A stretch of 64,000 bases of DNA from Peptococcus simiae (GCF_046097595.1 NZ_JBJUVG010000001.1:186001-250000); one strand, 5' to 3'; positions 8,873-16,196 are shown, counted from the stretch's first letter. Notes: generated from the letters alone by a model not told the origin. Program-made: numbers and translations.

Positions 8873-8880
8873 ACTAGAGG
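8860..8880 (+). repeat. 21-bp direct repeat, right copy
   Basis: Identical to 7292-7312, ending ACTAGAGG directly before the ribosome site of the next gene. Confidence 0.85.
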
Positions 8881-8890
8881 AGGGGTTTAG

Positions 8891-9187
8891 GTGGAGACGG
8901 TGGCTTTTAGTGAGGACTACCTGGAGGGGACGGTCCTGCTCTTCTTTGCGGGGGAGGACTGTGGCCTCTGTAACGGGATGCGGATGAAGACGGAGCGGGT
9001 TTTGGCGGACCGGGACCTGCGGCTTATGGAGGTGGACTTGGCGGCGGTGCCCCAGCTGCGGGGGACTTTTGGGGTCTTTTCTTTTCCGACCCTCCTGCTT
9101 TTGCAGGACGGGCGGGAGCTGGTGCGGACGGCTGGCTTTTTTGACTTTGGTCCACTGGAGAAGACCTTGGACGCTTTAGGCCTCTGA
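8891..9187 (+). CDS. Thioredoxin-like protein (CGLC)
   Basis: A 98-aa thioredoxin-fold protein. FFAGEDCGLCNGMRMKTERVL carries a CxxC redox centre (CGLC instead of the usual CGPC), and FGVFSFPTLLLLQDG contains the cis-proline loop. It is probably a cytoplasmic thiol reductase or thioredoxin relative. GTG start after GAGGAGGGG. The non-canonical dipeptide between the cysteines would alter the redox potential. Monocistronic. Confidence 0.8.
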   Translation: METVAFSEDYLEGTVLLFFAGEDCGLCNGMRMKTERVLADRDLRLMEVDLAAVPQLRGTFGVFSFPTLLLLQDGRELVRTAGFFDFGPLEKTLDALGL

Positions 9188-9343
9188 GGGAAAATTGTCT
9201 GTCAATTTAAGGGCGGATTTTCTCGGATTGCTGTAATATTATGACTATCTTTCTGAGTCTATGAAAAATCTGAAAACATGATATTCTATAGGATAGACAA
9301 GACGATCAGGTTGTCATGTATATGGAGTGACGGAGGATTAATT

Positions 9344-10087
9344 ATGCTAGAACTGCAAAATATTGGCTTTGGGGTGCCGGGTAAGGCGGACATCTTAAAA
9401 AATATTAACTTAACCATCAAAACCGGCGAAACGGTGGTGGTGACCGGGCCAAACGGAGGTGGGAAGACCTCTCTGGCCAAGGTGATTGCCGGGGTTGCCG
9501 AGGCAACTGCTGGCCGGATTATTTTAGATGGGGAAGACATTAGTGACTTAAATATTACTGACCGGGCACGGACGGGGATTGCCTATGCCTTCCAGCAGCC
9601 GGTCCGCTTTAAGGGCTTGCGGACCCGGGACCTCTTGAACTTGTCTGCGGGCCGCGAGTTGAGCGAGGAAGAGCTGGCAGACCTCTTACGTCGGGTGGGC
9701 CTCCAGGCCAAGGAATATGTAGACCGGAGTGTGGATACCAAGCTATCCGGCGGGGAAATCAAGCGGATTGAGATTGCCGGGGTCATGGCCCGGGATGCCA
9801 AGCTCTTTGTCTTTGACGAGCCGGAGGCGGGCATCGACTTATGGAGCTTTAACAGCTTGATTGATGTCTTTAACGATTTACGGGAAAACCGCCGCCAGTC
9901 AACGGTGATTATCTCCCACCAGGAGCGGATTCTGGAAATTGCAGACCGGATTGCGGTCATTGTCAAAGGGGAGCTGGCGGCTTTCGGGCCGACGGCAGAA
10001 ATCCTCCCCCGCCTGGCTCATGGGCCGGAGTGCCAGTCCTGCAGTGAAACATGCCTGGTCAATCATGAAGGAGAAGAAGTACAATGA
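9344..10087 (+). CDS. sufC: SufC-like Fe-S assembly ATPase
   Basis: ABC-type ATPase of the SUF iron-sulfur assembly system. Walker A GPNGGGKT is at about residues 35-42, the signature is LSGGEIKRIEIAGV, Walker B is KLFVFDEPEAGIDLW, and the H-loop is VIISHQER. The start at MLELQNIGFG has CGGAGGATTA ahead of it; the upstream in-frame extension is not SufC-like. Its C-terminus (HGPECQSCSETC) is Cys-rich. It overlaps the next gene by ATGA. The partner is a single SufB/D-like scaffold, so the pair resembles the two-component minimal SUF (SmsCB) type. Confidence 0.88.
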   Translation: MLELQNIGFGVPGKADILKNINLTIKTGETVVVTGPNGGGKTSLAKVIAGVAEATAGRIILDGEDISDLNITDRARTGIAYAFQQPVRFKGLRTRDLLNLSAGRELSEEELADLLRRVGLQAKEYVDRSVDTKLSGGEIKRIEIAGVMARDAKLFVFDEPEAGIDLWSFNSLIDVFNDLRENRRQSTVIISHQERILEIADRIAVIVKGELAAFGPTAEILPRLAHGPECQSCSETCLVNHEGEEVQ

Positions 10088-11028
10088 GTTTTCAACCGGT
10101 TAACCCGATTACCAAAGATTTATTAAATATCGTATCTGACTGGCAGGCCTTCCCGGAAGGGGCTGCCTACAATATCCGCCAGGACTCTCAATGTGCCGGC
10201 CGGCGGTCAACGGAAAATATTGAAATCCGGCCCAAGTCCGGGGGCAGCGGCCTGGACATTATTGTCAAGGCCGGGACCAAGGGCGAATCCTGCTATATTC
10301 CGGCCTGCATCACCAAAAATGATGTGGATGACCTGGTCTACAATGACTTTTACATTGGCGAAGGGGCTGATGTGACCATCGTGGCCGGCTGTGGGGTCCA
10401 TACGGATGGTGACGGGGAAAGCCGGCACAATGGGATCCACCGGTTTTTTATGGAGAAGAACAGCAAGGCCCTCTACCTGGAAAAACACTATGGCAGCGGG
10501 GATGCCTCGGTAGAGGCGGCCCGGCGGATCATTGACCCGGAAACCCAGTGTGAGCTGGCGGAAGGGGCCTACCTGGAGATGGACACCTCCCAGTTGGAAG
10601 GGATTGCCCATACCCACCGGAAGACTTCTGCTAAGTTGGAAGCCGGGGCCCGGCTGGTGATTAAGGAAAATATCCTGACTGAGGCGGATAGCAAGGCCAG
10701 CACCGATTTTTATGTGGAATTAAACGGCGATGGCTGCGGGGTGGACCTGGTCAGCCGGTCGGTGGCCAAGGATGACAGCCACCAGGAATACCATTCGGTC
10801 ATTGTGGGCAATGCGCCATCTACCGGCCATTCGGAATGCGATGCCATCATCGTGGGCAATGGCAAGGTAGACGCCCTGCCGGAGCTCCGGGCCAATAATG
10901 GGGATGCCATGCTGATCCACGAGGCGGCCATTGGGAAGATTGCCGGCGAGCAGATTATCAAGTTGCAGACCCTGGGCCTGACCGAAGAAGAAGCGGAAGC
11001 CCGGATTATCGAAGGCTTCTTAAGCTAG
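10084..11028 (+). CDS. SufB/SufD-like Fe-S scaffold protein
   Basis: A 314-aa beta-helix scaffold of the SufBD family, expected to form a complex with the adjacent SufC ATPase. The C-terminal HEAAIGKIAGEQIIKLQTLGL block and GHSECDAIIVGNG are diagnostic. It is much shorter than SufB (about 460-480 aa), lacking the usual long N-terminal region, which is typical of ancestral minimal SmsB proteins. No sufS, sufU or sufD lies nearby, so sulfur must come from a desulfurase encoded elsewhere. Starts within the sufC stop (ATGA), so translation is probably coupled. Confidence 0.85.
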   Translation: MSFQPVNPITKDLLNIVSDWQAFPEGAAYNIRQDSQCAGRRSTENIEIRPKSGGSGLDIIVKAGTKGESCYIPACITKNDVDDLVYNDFYIGEGADVTIVAGCGVHTDGDGESRHNGIHRFFMEKNSKALYLEKHYGSGDASVEAARRIIDPETQCELAEGAYLEMDTSQLEGIAHTHRKTSAKLEAGARLVIKENILTEADSKASTDFYVELNGDGCGVDLVSRSVAKDDSHQEYHSVIVGNAPSTGHSECDAIIVGNGKVDALPELRANNGDAMLIHEAAIGKIAGEQIIKLQTLGLTEEEAEARIIEGFLS

Positions 11029-11041
11029 AAGCGGGTATAAA

Positions 11042-11075
11042 AAAACAGGTGCGCAATGAAGGCACCTGTTTTTTG
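11042..11075 (+). terminator. Terminator between sufCB and ridA
   Basis: AAAAACAGGTGC ... GGCACCTGTTTTTT hairpin. It is flanked by A-run and T-run, so it can serve both converging transcripts. Confidence 0.8.
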
Positions 11076-11104
11076 CTATCCTTTTATATTCGGGTATACT
11101 TAGC

Positions 11105-11473
11105 TTAAGAGAGGTCGGCGATGACTTCGATTTCCAGGACGGCATCCTTGGGCAGGCGGGCCACTTGGACGCAGGCCCGGGCCGGCTTATGGTCGCCGAA
11201 GAAGGCGGCATAGGCGGTATTGATGGTGTCAAAGTCGTCCATGTTCCGGACAAAGATATTGACCTTGGCGAAGGATGTCTTTTGGCCGCCGGCGGCTTGG
11301 ACAATGGCTAAGAGGTTGTCCAGGGCGGCGGTGGTTGCCTGGGCGGGGTCATCGATGAGCTGGCCGTCTTTGAGGGGCAATTGGCCGCTGACGAAGACCA
11401 GGTGACCGACTTGGACAGCCTGGGAGTAGGGGCCGAGGGCCGCCGGGGCGGCATCGCTGTGGATAAAGTTCAT
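11105..11473 (-). CDS. ridA: RidA family enamine/imine deaminase
   Basis: RidA/YjgF/UK114 protein that hydrolyses reactive enamine/imine intermediates, such as 2-aminoacrylate from PLP enzymes. Its 122 aa is about the family size. PAALGPYSQAVQVGHLVFVSGQLP is the N-terminal signature, and R in PARACVQVARLPKDAVLEIE is the carboxylate-binding arginine, with the following Glu conserved. RBS GGAGGACTTCCC. Transcribed away from the CRISPR operon. Confidence 0.92.
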   Translation of the reverse strand: MNFIHSDAAPAALGPYSQAVQVGHLVFVSGQLPLKDGQLIDDPAQATTAALDNLLAIVQAAGGQKTSFAKVNIFVRNMDDFDTINTAYAAFFGDHKPARACVQVARLPKDAVLEIEVIADLS

Positions 11474-11504
11474 GGGAAGTCCTCCTTAATCATTGGTTTC
11501 GTTT

Positions 11505-11532
11505 ATTGTAGCACAAAAGGGGCTGCTGACAA
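11505..11532 (-). promoter_or_regulatory. ridA promoter
   Basis: On the minus strand TTGTCA (11527-11532), a 16-base spacer, then TACAAT (11505-11510). The -35 lies inside an inverted repeat (GGCTGCT GACA AGCAGCC, 11521-11538). I found no convincing plus-strand promoter for the CRISPR operon in this gap. Confidence 0.55.
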
Positions 11533-11566
11533 GCAGCCAGATGACAGATAAGAAAGAGGTGGCTTG

Positions 11567-12394
11567 ATGGCTGAGACATGGTTGGCAATGGCCCTTTTGC
11601 CGACAGAAGATGTGCCCCGGAAGGACTTGCCGGCCCTGCCGCCGGCGGTGTTGCCGGCCGGCCGAATCTGCCGGCAGGAGCGGGGGCTGGTGGTGATGGT
11701 GGTCCCCGGGCCGGTTGAGGAAGACCGGGCGGCCCAACGGGCCCTGGCTGAAGCCAGCGGTGGGGCAGGGGTCCTCCGCTATGCCCAGGGGGCGGATAAG
11801 GCCAGCCTCCTGGCGGAGATGGCCAGGGCCTTTGCCCTTCCCCGGGGCCTGACCGGTGACGAAGCGGCTTGTCTTGACCAGCCGCCCCGTGGCGAGGCCG
11901 GGCCTGGTCCCCTCTATACCCTAACGGTGACAAGCCCGGCCCGGCAGGCGGACCTCTTGGCCGGGGCCGGCCCCTATGCCGGGGAGGGGTTGGTCTATAG
12001 CCGGGCAGAGCTGGCCCCTGAAGCGGCCCTGCCGGCCCTGGCCCGGGCAGTGGCCGCCGGGAACCGCTTTAGCCTGAATCGCTGGCCCGGGGCCTTTAGC
12101 GACCTGGCCGGGCATGATCTCTGTCTTTTTGGCCGGGGGCTTTCCTTTGGAGAAGGGGCAGGGGTCCTGGCAGATGCCCGGGCCCTGGCCAAGGAGGGGA
12201 AGGCTTTCCTCCAGCCCTTTGCCGGCTGGCTGGACCGCAACCAAGGCCGGCCCGGCCTAGCGGACCTGGCCCTTTTTATGGAAAAAACACCGGTGGGGGC
12301 GGCAACTGCCCGGCACCTGTACAGCCGGGCCCTGGATCAGGGCAACCTAACCCTGACCCAGTTGGCCCTGGCCCTAGTGGGAGGTAAAAGATAA
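11567..12394 (+). CDS. Reduced, degenerate Cas10/Csm1-like subunit (putative)
   Basis: First gene of a csm-type operon, in the place of cas10, but only 275 aa against about 750-850 for Csm1. No HD nuclease motif is present in the N-terminus. The best Cas10-like stretch is FSDLAGHDLCLFGRGLSFGE (about residues 177-196). There AGHD (181-184) sits where GGDD and the following hydrophobic strand (canonically DlflVG) are expected. Two of the four positions are changed, so cyclic-oligoadenylate synthesis is very unlikely. The rest ends in a helical region like Csm1 domain D. ATG start after AGAGGTGG; the stop overlaps csm2 (TAATG). There is no room upstream for a missing Cas10 half. It might instead be an unrelated protein replacing Cas10. 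Confidence 0.55.
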   Translation: MAETWLAMALLPTEDVPRKDLPALPPAVLPAGRICRQERGLVVMVVPGPVEEDRAAQRALAEASGGAGVLRYAQGADKASLLAEMARAFALPRGLTGDEAACLDQPPRGEAGPGPLYTLTVTSPARQADLLAGAGPYAGEGLVYSRAELAPEAALPALARAVAAGNRFSLNRWPGAFSDLAGHDLCLFGRGLSFGEGAGVLADARALAKEGKAFLQPFAGWLDRNQGRPGLADLALFMEKTPVGAATARHLYSRALDQGNLTLTQLALALVGGKR

Positions 12395-12765
12395 TGGCTG
12401 TATTTGACCAAATAGATGACCTACAAGAGGCGGCCCGGCAGGTGGTTTTTGACCTGGCCCAGGCCGGCGAATTGCCAACGGAGGCGGACATCCGCCCCTT
12501 CCGGGCGGCTTGGATGCAGTGGACCCAGGCGGTCCGCTTTGCTGATGAGGCGGGCCTGGTTCCTTATGAGGCCCGGCTGGCCCTGGCCCTGACCTATCCG
12601 GACCAGACCGGTGACCTGGGCCAGCTCATTGACCGGGCCGGCCTGGTCCGGGCCCTGGCTGAGGCGGCCGGGGATGGGGAAAAACGCCGCCAGCTGGCTG
12701 CTTATGGGGAACACTTACTGGCCTGGCACCATGCGGTAGCCGGGCAGATGACCGGAGGGAGGTAA
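12394..12765 (+). CDS. csm2: Csm2-like small subunit
   Basis: Small alpha-helical protein of 123 aa in the csm2 position between the cas10-like gene and csm3; Csm2 proteins are typically 120-150 aa. Csm2 stacks along the crRNA-target duplex as the inner filament of type III-A complexes. The assignment rests on position, size and all-helical character, since Csm2 has no strict motif. Start overlaps the preceding stop; AGGGAGG at its end supplies the csm3 ribosome site. Confidence 0.7.
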   Translation: MAVFDQIDDLQEAARQVVFDLAQAGELPTEADIRPFRAAWMQWTQAVRFADEAGLVPYEARLALALTYPDQTGDLGQLIDRAGLVRALAEAAGDGEKRRQLAAYGEHLLAWHHAVAGQMTGGR

Positions 12766-12769
12766 TCCT

Positions 12770-13435
12770 ATGTATGGAAAATTAATTATTGAAGGGGAAT
12801 TAGAGGCCCTCACCGGCTTACATATCGGGGCCGGGCCCTCTTTGGGGCCGACTGCCGCTGACCTGCCGGTGGTCCGGGACCACCAGGGCCGGCCCTATGT
12901 GCCCGGGTCCAGTCTTAAGGGCAAGTGGCGGACCCTCCTGGCCCGGGCCCTGGCCCAGCGCTGGGTTGTCAACGATCCCGGTCACGATGCGGAAGAGGTC
13001 ATCCGCCTCTTTGGGGCCCCGGCCATTGAGGGGCAGGCAGCCCGACCGGGCCGGCTCATTGTTTGCGATGCCCCCCTCCTCGCCAGTCCCGGGGACTTTT
13101 TAGCAACGGAAATCAAGCAGGAGGTGGCCATTGACCGGGCCACAGCCGAGGCCCAGGTCCGGAGCCTGGAGCGGGTAGTGCCCGGCAGCCGCTTTGCCCT
13201 GCGGATTATTTATACCGCCGGCGAGGCGGCAGAAGCCGGGGCAGACCTGCAAAACCTGGCCGGGGCCATGGAGCTCCTGACCATGGATAGCCTAGGTGGC
13301 CATGGGAGCCGGGGCAGTGGCCGGGTGGCCTTCCGGGATATGAAGGTCCGCCTGGGCTATGGGGATGCCTTTGATGACCGTGACCTGGCCTTCTTGAATA
13401 ACGAGGTGTTCCGCGATGACGCCCTTAATCTCTAA
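12770..13435 (+). CDS. csm3: Csm3, Cas7-type RAMP backbone and target RNase
   Basis: The Cas7-family backbone subunit that binds crRNA and cuts complementary RNA every six nucleotides. ALTGLHIGAG opens the RAMP fold. DLPVVRDHQGRPYVPGSSLK (31-50) is the Csm3 signature, with D31 aligning with the catalytic Asp of characterised Csm3 (in the DxPVIRD context). The glycine-rich loop GGHGSRGSGRVAF is at 176-188. The 221-aa length is normal. RBS GGAGG four to five bases ahead. It overlaps csm4 by 20 bases. Slicing activity appears intact although the Cas10 partner does not. Confidence 0.93.
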   Translation: MYGKLIIEGELEALTGLHIGAGPSLGPTAADLPVVRDHQGRPYVPGSSLKGKWRTLLARALAQRWVVNDPGHDAEEVIRLFGAPAIEGQAARPGRLIVCDAPLLASPGDFLATEIKQEVAIDRATAEAQVRSLERVVPGSRFALRIIYTAGEAAEAGADLQNLAGAMELLTMDSLGGHGSRGSGRVAFRDMKVRLGYGDAFDDRDLAFLNNEVFRDDALNL

Positions 13436-14144
13436 GTGGACCTTCTCCGGCCCCTGGCGGACCTGGGCCTGGGATCCGGGCCGGGCTGAGCCGGCCATTG
13501 GGGCAGATAGCCTCTTGCAGGCCCTGGCCTCGGTGGTGGGGACGGACCTGCCCCTTGAGGGGGTCCGGCTGTCCGATGCCCTCCCCTTTGACCAGACCGG
13601 CTTTTACCTGCCGGGTCTGCCGGACGGGCCGGGCCTGTATGAAAGGCCTGATGGCCAGCCGGCGGCCCTGACCGGTTGGCAGGGGGTCCGCTTTCTCCAG
13701 GGCCGGCCGGTGGCTTATTGTCAGGCGCCGGCTGAGGCTGGCCTCTATATCCTGATGGACCTGGCTGACGACCAGGTGCGGGCCTGGGATGACGCCTGGT
13801 TCCGGCTCAGCCTGGCCGGGATTGGCGCCCGGCGGAGTCTGGGCTGGGGCCAGTTTAACCCCAGCCCCCTCCGGCCCCTGGACCTGGCCGGGTCAGCGGC
13901 TGAAAGGGCCCTGGCCCTGGCCCTGACCCCGGTAGAGGGGGCAGGCCGCCTGCTCAGTACGGTCATCGGGGCCGACTTGCCTGCTGAGGCCGGCTTGTCG
14001 GTCCGTCCCCTCTGGCGGGGGACCCGGCACCATCCAGATGGTCCCCGCCTTTACTGGCAGGCCGGGTCCCGGGTGGCGACCGGACCGGCTTATACGATTG
14101 GCAATTGGCATGGCCGGCCCCTTGGCGCCATGCTGGGGAGGTGA
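13416..14144 (+). CDS. csm4: Csm4, Cas5-type RAMP
   Basis: Cas5-like subunit that caps the 5' handle of the crRNA and contacts Cas10. GIGARRSLGWGQF (135-147) is the Csm4 glycine-rich signature (canonically GiGGkrssGkG.f). At 242 aa it is shorter than the usual about 300, and the region that normally interacts with Cas10 may be trimmed to match the reduced partner. Starts inside csm3 in another frame; tightly coupled. Confidence 0.82.
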   Translation: MTPLISKWTFSGPWRTWAWDPGRAEPAIGADSLLQALASVVGTDLPLEGVRLSDALPFDQTGFYLPGLPDGPGLYERPDGQPAALTGWQGVRFLQGRPVAYCQAPAEAGLYILMDLADDQVRAWDDAWFRLSLAGIGARRSLGWGQFNPSPLRPLDLAGSAAERALALALTPVEGAGRLLSTVIGADLPAEAGLSVRPLWRGTRHHPDGPRLYWQAGSRVATGPAYTIGNWHGRPLGAMLGR

Positions 14145-14148
14145 GGCC

Positions 14149-15246
14149 ATGGAAAGGATGAAACGGCTGGGCTTTTTAGAAGTCCATGAACTCTTTTTGG
14201 AAACCGGTGGCCCCCTTTATATTGCTGGTGACCGCCCCTTGGACCGGCGCCACTGGCTGCGCCGCCCCGACGGTCTGGCCCTGGTCGATGAAACCCTCTT
14301 AGGCCGGCGGCTCCTGGCCACCGGCCTCCTCGAGGCCTGGCAGGGGCACCTGGCCGCCGGTGGGTCCGCAGAGGCCTTCTTAGCCGACCACCCGGCCCTG
14401 GGGCCGGCAGCTGACCTGACCAAGCGGGTCCTGCCGGTTGATGGAGATGCGGCCGTCCGCCGGGTCCATCCCTTTTTACGCAACCCGGCCGGCCGGCCCT
14501 ATGTGCCGGGCACAACCCTCAAGGGGGCCTTGCGCCAGGTCCTCCTGGTCTACTTCCTCAATGAAATGCCCGAAGTGGATAAGGAAGGCTGGCGCAACCG
14601 GCTCCGGCAGGCCCACACCGATGGGGACCGGTCGGCCTTTTCGGCCGGGATGCAGGCCCTCCAGGTGGACATTTTGCACAAGCTCCACCTCCATACCGCT
14701 GAGCGTGCCTCCAGCTTGAATGACCTGATGCGGGCCTTTTCCGTATCGGATAGTGACCCCCTGGGGGCCGGGGATACGGTGGCCGTTCGCCGGCGCCTGG
14801 TCCACCGGGAGGGGGTCCTGGATGACCCGGATACCTACGAAGTCCTGCCGCCGGGTACCCGGATCCGCTTTACCCTGCGGATTGACATTCCTCTGATGAA
14901 CCGGGGCGGCCTGATGCTTACTGTCCTCAATGAGGCCCTCCAGCTGGCCCAGCTCATGCAGGAGCGGGTCTTCTGGGAGAAAATCCCGACCCCCGACCGG
15001 GCCCCGGTGGACCTCCGAGACCTTTACCTTTACCTGGGCGGCGGCGCCGGCTTTGTGAATAAAAGCCTGGTCTATGCCCTTTTTGATGATAAGGAAGCCC
15101 GGGACCTGACCAATGCCCTCTTGGCGGCTGAGCCGACCTACGACCCGGCCCTTGGTCGGGCGGTGGCCCCCTATATGCGGCCGACCATCCTGGCAGAAGG
15201 CCTGTCCTACGACTGGGGCAAGTGCCGGATCACCATTCACTATTAA
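14149..15246 (+). CDS. csm5: Csm5, Cas7-type RAMP
   Basis: The Cas7-like cap at the 3' end of the crRNA in type III-A complexes. PFLRNPAGRPYVPGTTLKGA within 109-127 is the RAMP signature, and FLEVHELFLETGGPLYIAG opens the first RAMP fold. GAGFVNKSLVYALF near the C-terminus matches family architecture. The ATG at 14149, preceded by GGGGAGGTGAGG, was chosen; an in-frame ATG further upstream lies inside csm4. The length of 365 aa is normal. Confidence 0.87.
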   Translation: MERMKRLGFLEVHELFLETGGPLYIAGDRPLDRRHWLRRPDGLALVDETLLGRRLLATGLLEAWQGHLAAGGSAEAFLADHPALGPAADLTKRVLPVDGDAAVRRVHPFLRNPAGRPYVPGTTLKGALRQVLLVYFLNEMPEVDKEGWRNRLRQAHTDGDRSAFSAGMQALQVDILHKLHLHTAERASSLNDLMRAFSVSDSDPLGAGDTVAVRRRLVHREGVLDDPDTYEVLPPGTRIRFTLRIDIPLMNRGGLMLTVLNEALQLAQLMQERVFWEKIPTPDRAPVDLRDLYLYLGGGAGFVNKSLVYALFDDKEARDLTNALLAAEPTYDPALGRAVAPYMRPTILAEGLSYDWGKCRITIHY

Positions 15247-15256
15247 AGGAGGCCCT

Positions 15257-16039
15257 ATGCAACGGTTTACCTATGCCCTGGCAGCAAGAGACCTGCCCAA
15301 AGGCTTTGGCTACCAGCTCTACGGGGCCCTGAACGCCCTGGCCGGCGATCCTCTGGCCAGGAGCTGGCATGAAGCCCGCCATCCCCGGGTCAGCCAGCAC
15401 CTCTATTGGGCCGATGGGACCTTTTACTGGCGGGTAGCCCTCTGGGGGGACCTGGCCGGGTCTGACCGACTGGCGGCCGCTGAGGCCGACCTGGCCGACC
15501 GCCTGGCCGGCCTGGACCGCCTGACCGTGGCCGGGCGGGTCTTTACCCTAGAAGGCCGGGCCCATGAGGCCCTGCCCTTGGAAAGTCTCCTCCGCCACCA
15601 CCTGGCGGACCAGGACCCGCCGGACCGGCTGAACCTGGTCCTCCGGTCGCCCCTGGCCTTTAAGCGCCGGGGCCACTTCGACCCCCTGCCCCAGCCGGAC
15701 CTGATGGTCCAGTCCCTGGTCAACCGCTGGGGGGCAGTCCTGGAAGCCGACAGCGACCGGATGGAGACCTACCGGGCCATAGCCGATGACAGGGTCTGGC
15801 CGGCCCGGCTCCGCCTGCGGACCACTGCGGTACCCATCAAGGGCAGCCATATTCCCGGTAGCCTGGGCGAGGTCCAGCTGATCCTCCGGGCCGGCGCCCC
15901 CCTACAGCGGTTTTTGGCCCTTCTCTTTGCCCTGGGCGAATGGAGTGGGATGGGGGTTAAGACAGCCCTGGGCATGGGCGGCTTGGACGTGACCTCTCCG
16001 GGCTGGACAAGTCTGCCGGCCAGTGCTATGATAAGATAA
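15257..16039 (+). CDS. cas6: Cas6 crRNA-processing endoribonuclease
   Basis: Cas6 family RAMP that cuts pre-crRNA within repeats. The C-terminal G-loop GEWSGMGVKTALGMGG (about 227-242) is diagnostic, preceded by PLQRFLALLFALG. At 260 aa the length is normal. Presence of cas6 without any array in the window implies that it processes transcripts of an array elsewhere. RBS AAAGGAGG; last gene of the operon. Confidence 0.88.
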   Translation: MQRFTYALAARDLPKGFGYQLYGALNALAGDPLARSWHEARHPRVSQHLYWADGTFYWRVALWGDLAGSDRLAAAEADLADRLAGLDRLTVAGRVFTLEGRAHEALPLESLLRHHLADQDPPDRLNLVLRSPLAFKRRGHFDPLPQPDLMVQSLVNRWGAVLEADSDRMETYRAIADDRVWPARLRLRTTAVPIKGSHIPGSLGEVQLILRAGAPLQRFLALLFALGEWSGMGVKTALGMGGLDVTSPGWTSLPASAMIR

Positions 16040-16092
16040 CCTAAGGAGACGACCGAAAAAACATTCTTTTTCTGTCTCTCAGACCTTTATAA

Positions 16093-16107
16093 GACCCCAA
16101 AGGGGAC
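16093..16107 (+). repeat. Single CRISPR-repeat-like hairpin (speculative)
   Basis: GACCCCAAAGGGGAC forms a short CCCC/GGGG stem 54 bases after cas6 and resembles the central palindrome common in type III repeats. There is only one copy, so it cannot be called an array. It may be an unrelated hairpin ahead of the terminator. Confidence 0.2.
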
Positions 16108-16110
16108 CTG

Positions 16111-16149
16111 GCGTCATCAGAACCGGCCGGTTTGATGACGCTTTTATTA
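16111..16149 (+). terminator. Terminator after the csm operon
   Basis: GCGTCATCA ... TGATGACGC stem enclosing a nested ACCGGCCGGT palindrome, followed by TTTTATTATT. It lies between cas6 and xpt and could alternatively attenuate xpt. Confidence 0.8.
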
Positions 16150-16196
16150 TTGGTGAGTGGATGAGGACACGCATTCAGGGACAAGGGGGAGCGAGG

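Noticed and set aside
11521..11538. Inverted repeat GGCTGCT-GACA-AGCAGCC as a terminator
   Set aside because: No T-run follows on the plus strand, and on the minus strand it overlaps the ridA -35. It is more likely part of a promoter region.
12107..12118. AGHD read as an HD nuclease motif in the cas10-like protein
   Set aside because: It lies in the C-terminal third in the position of the palm GGDD, not in an N-terminal HD domain, and no second metal-binding His/Asp cluster is seen.
16040..16196. Purine riboswitch ahead of xpt
   Set aside because: The conserved three-way-junction core sequences are absent; only a terminator-type hairpin is present.
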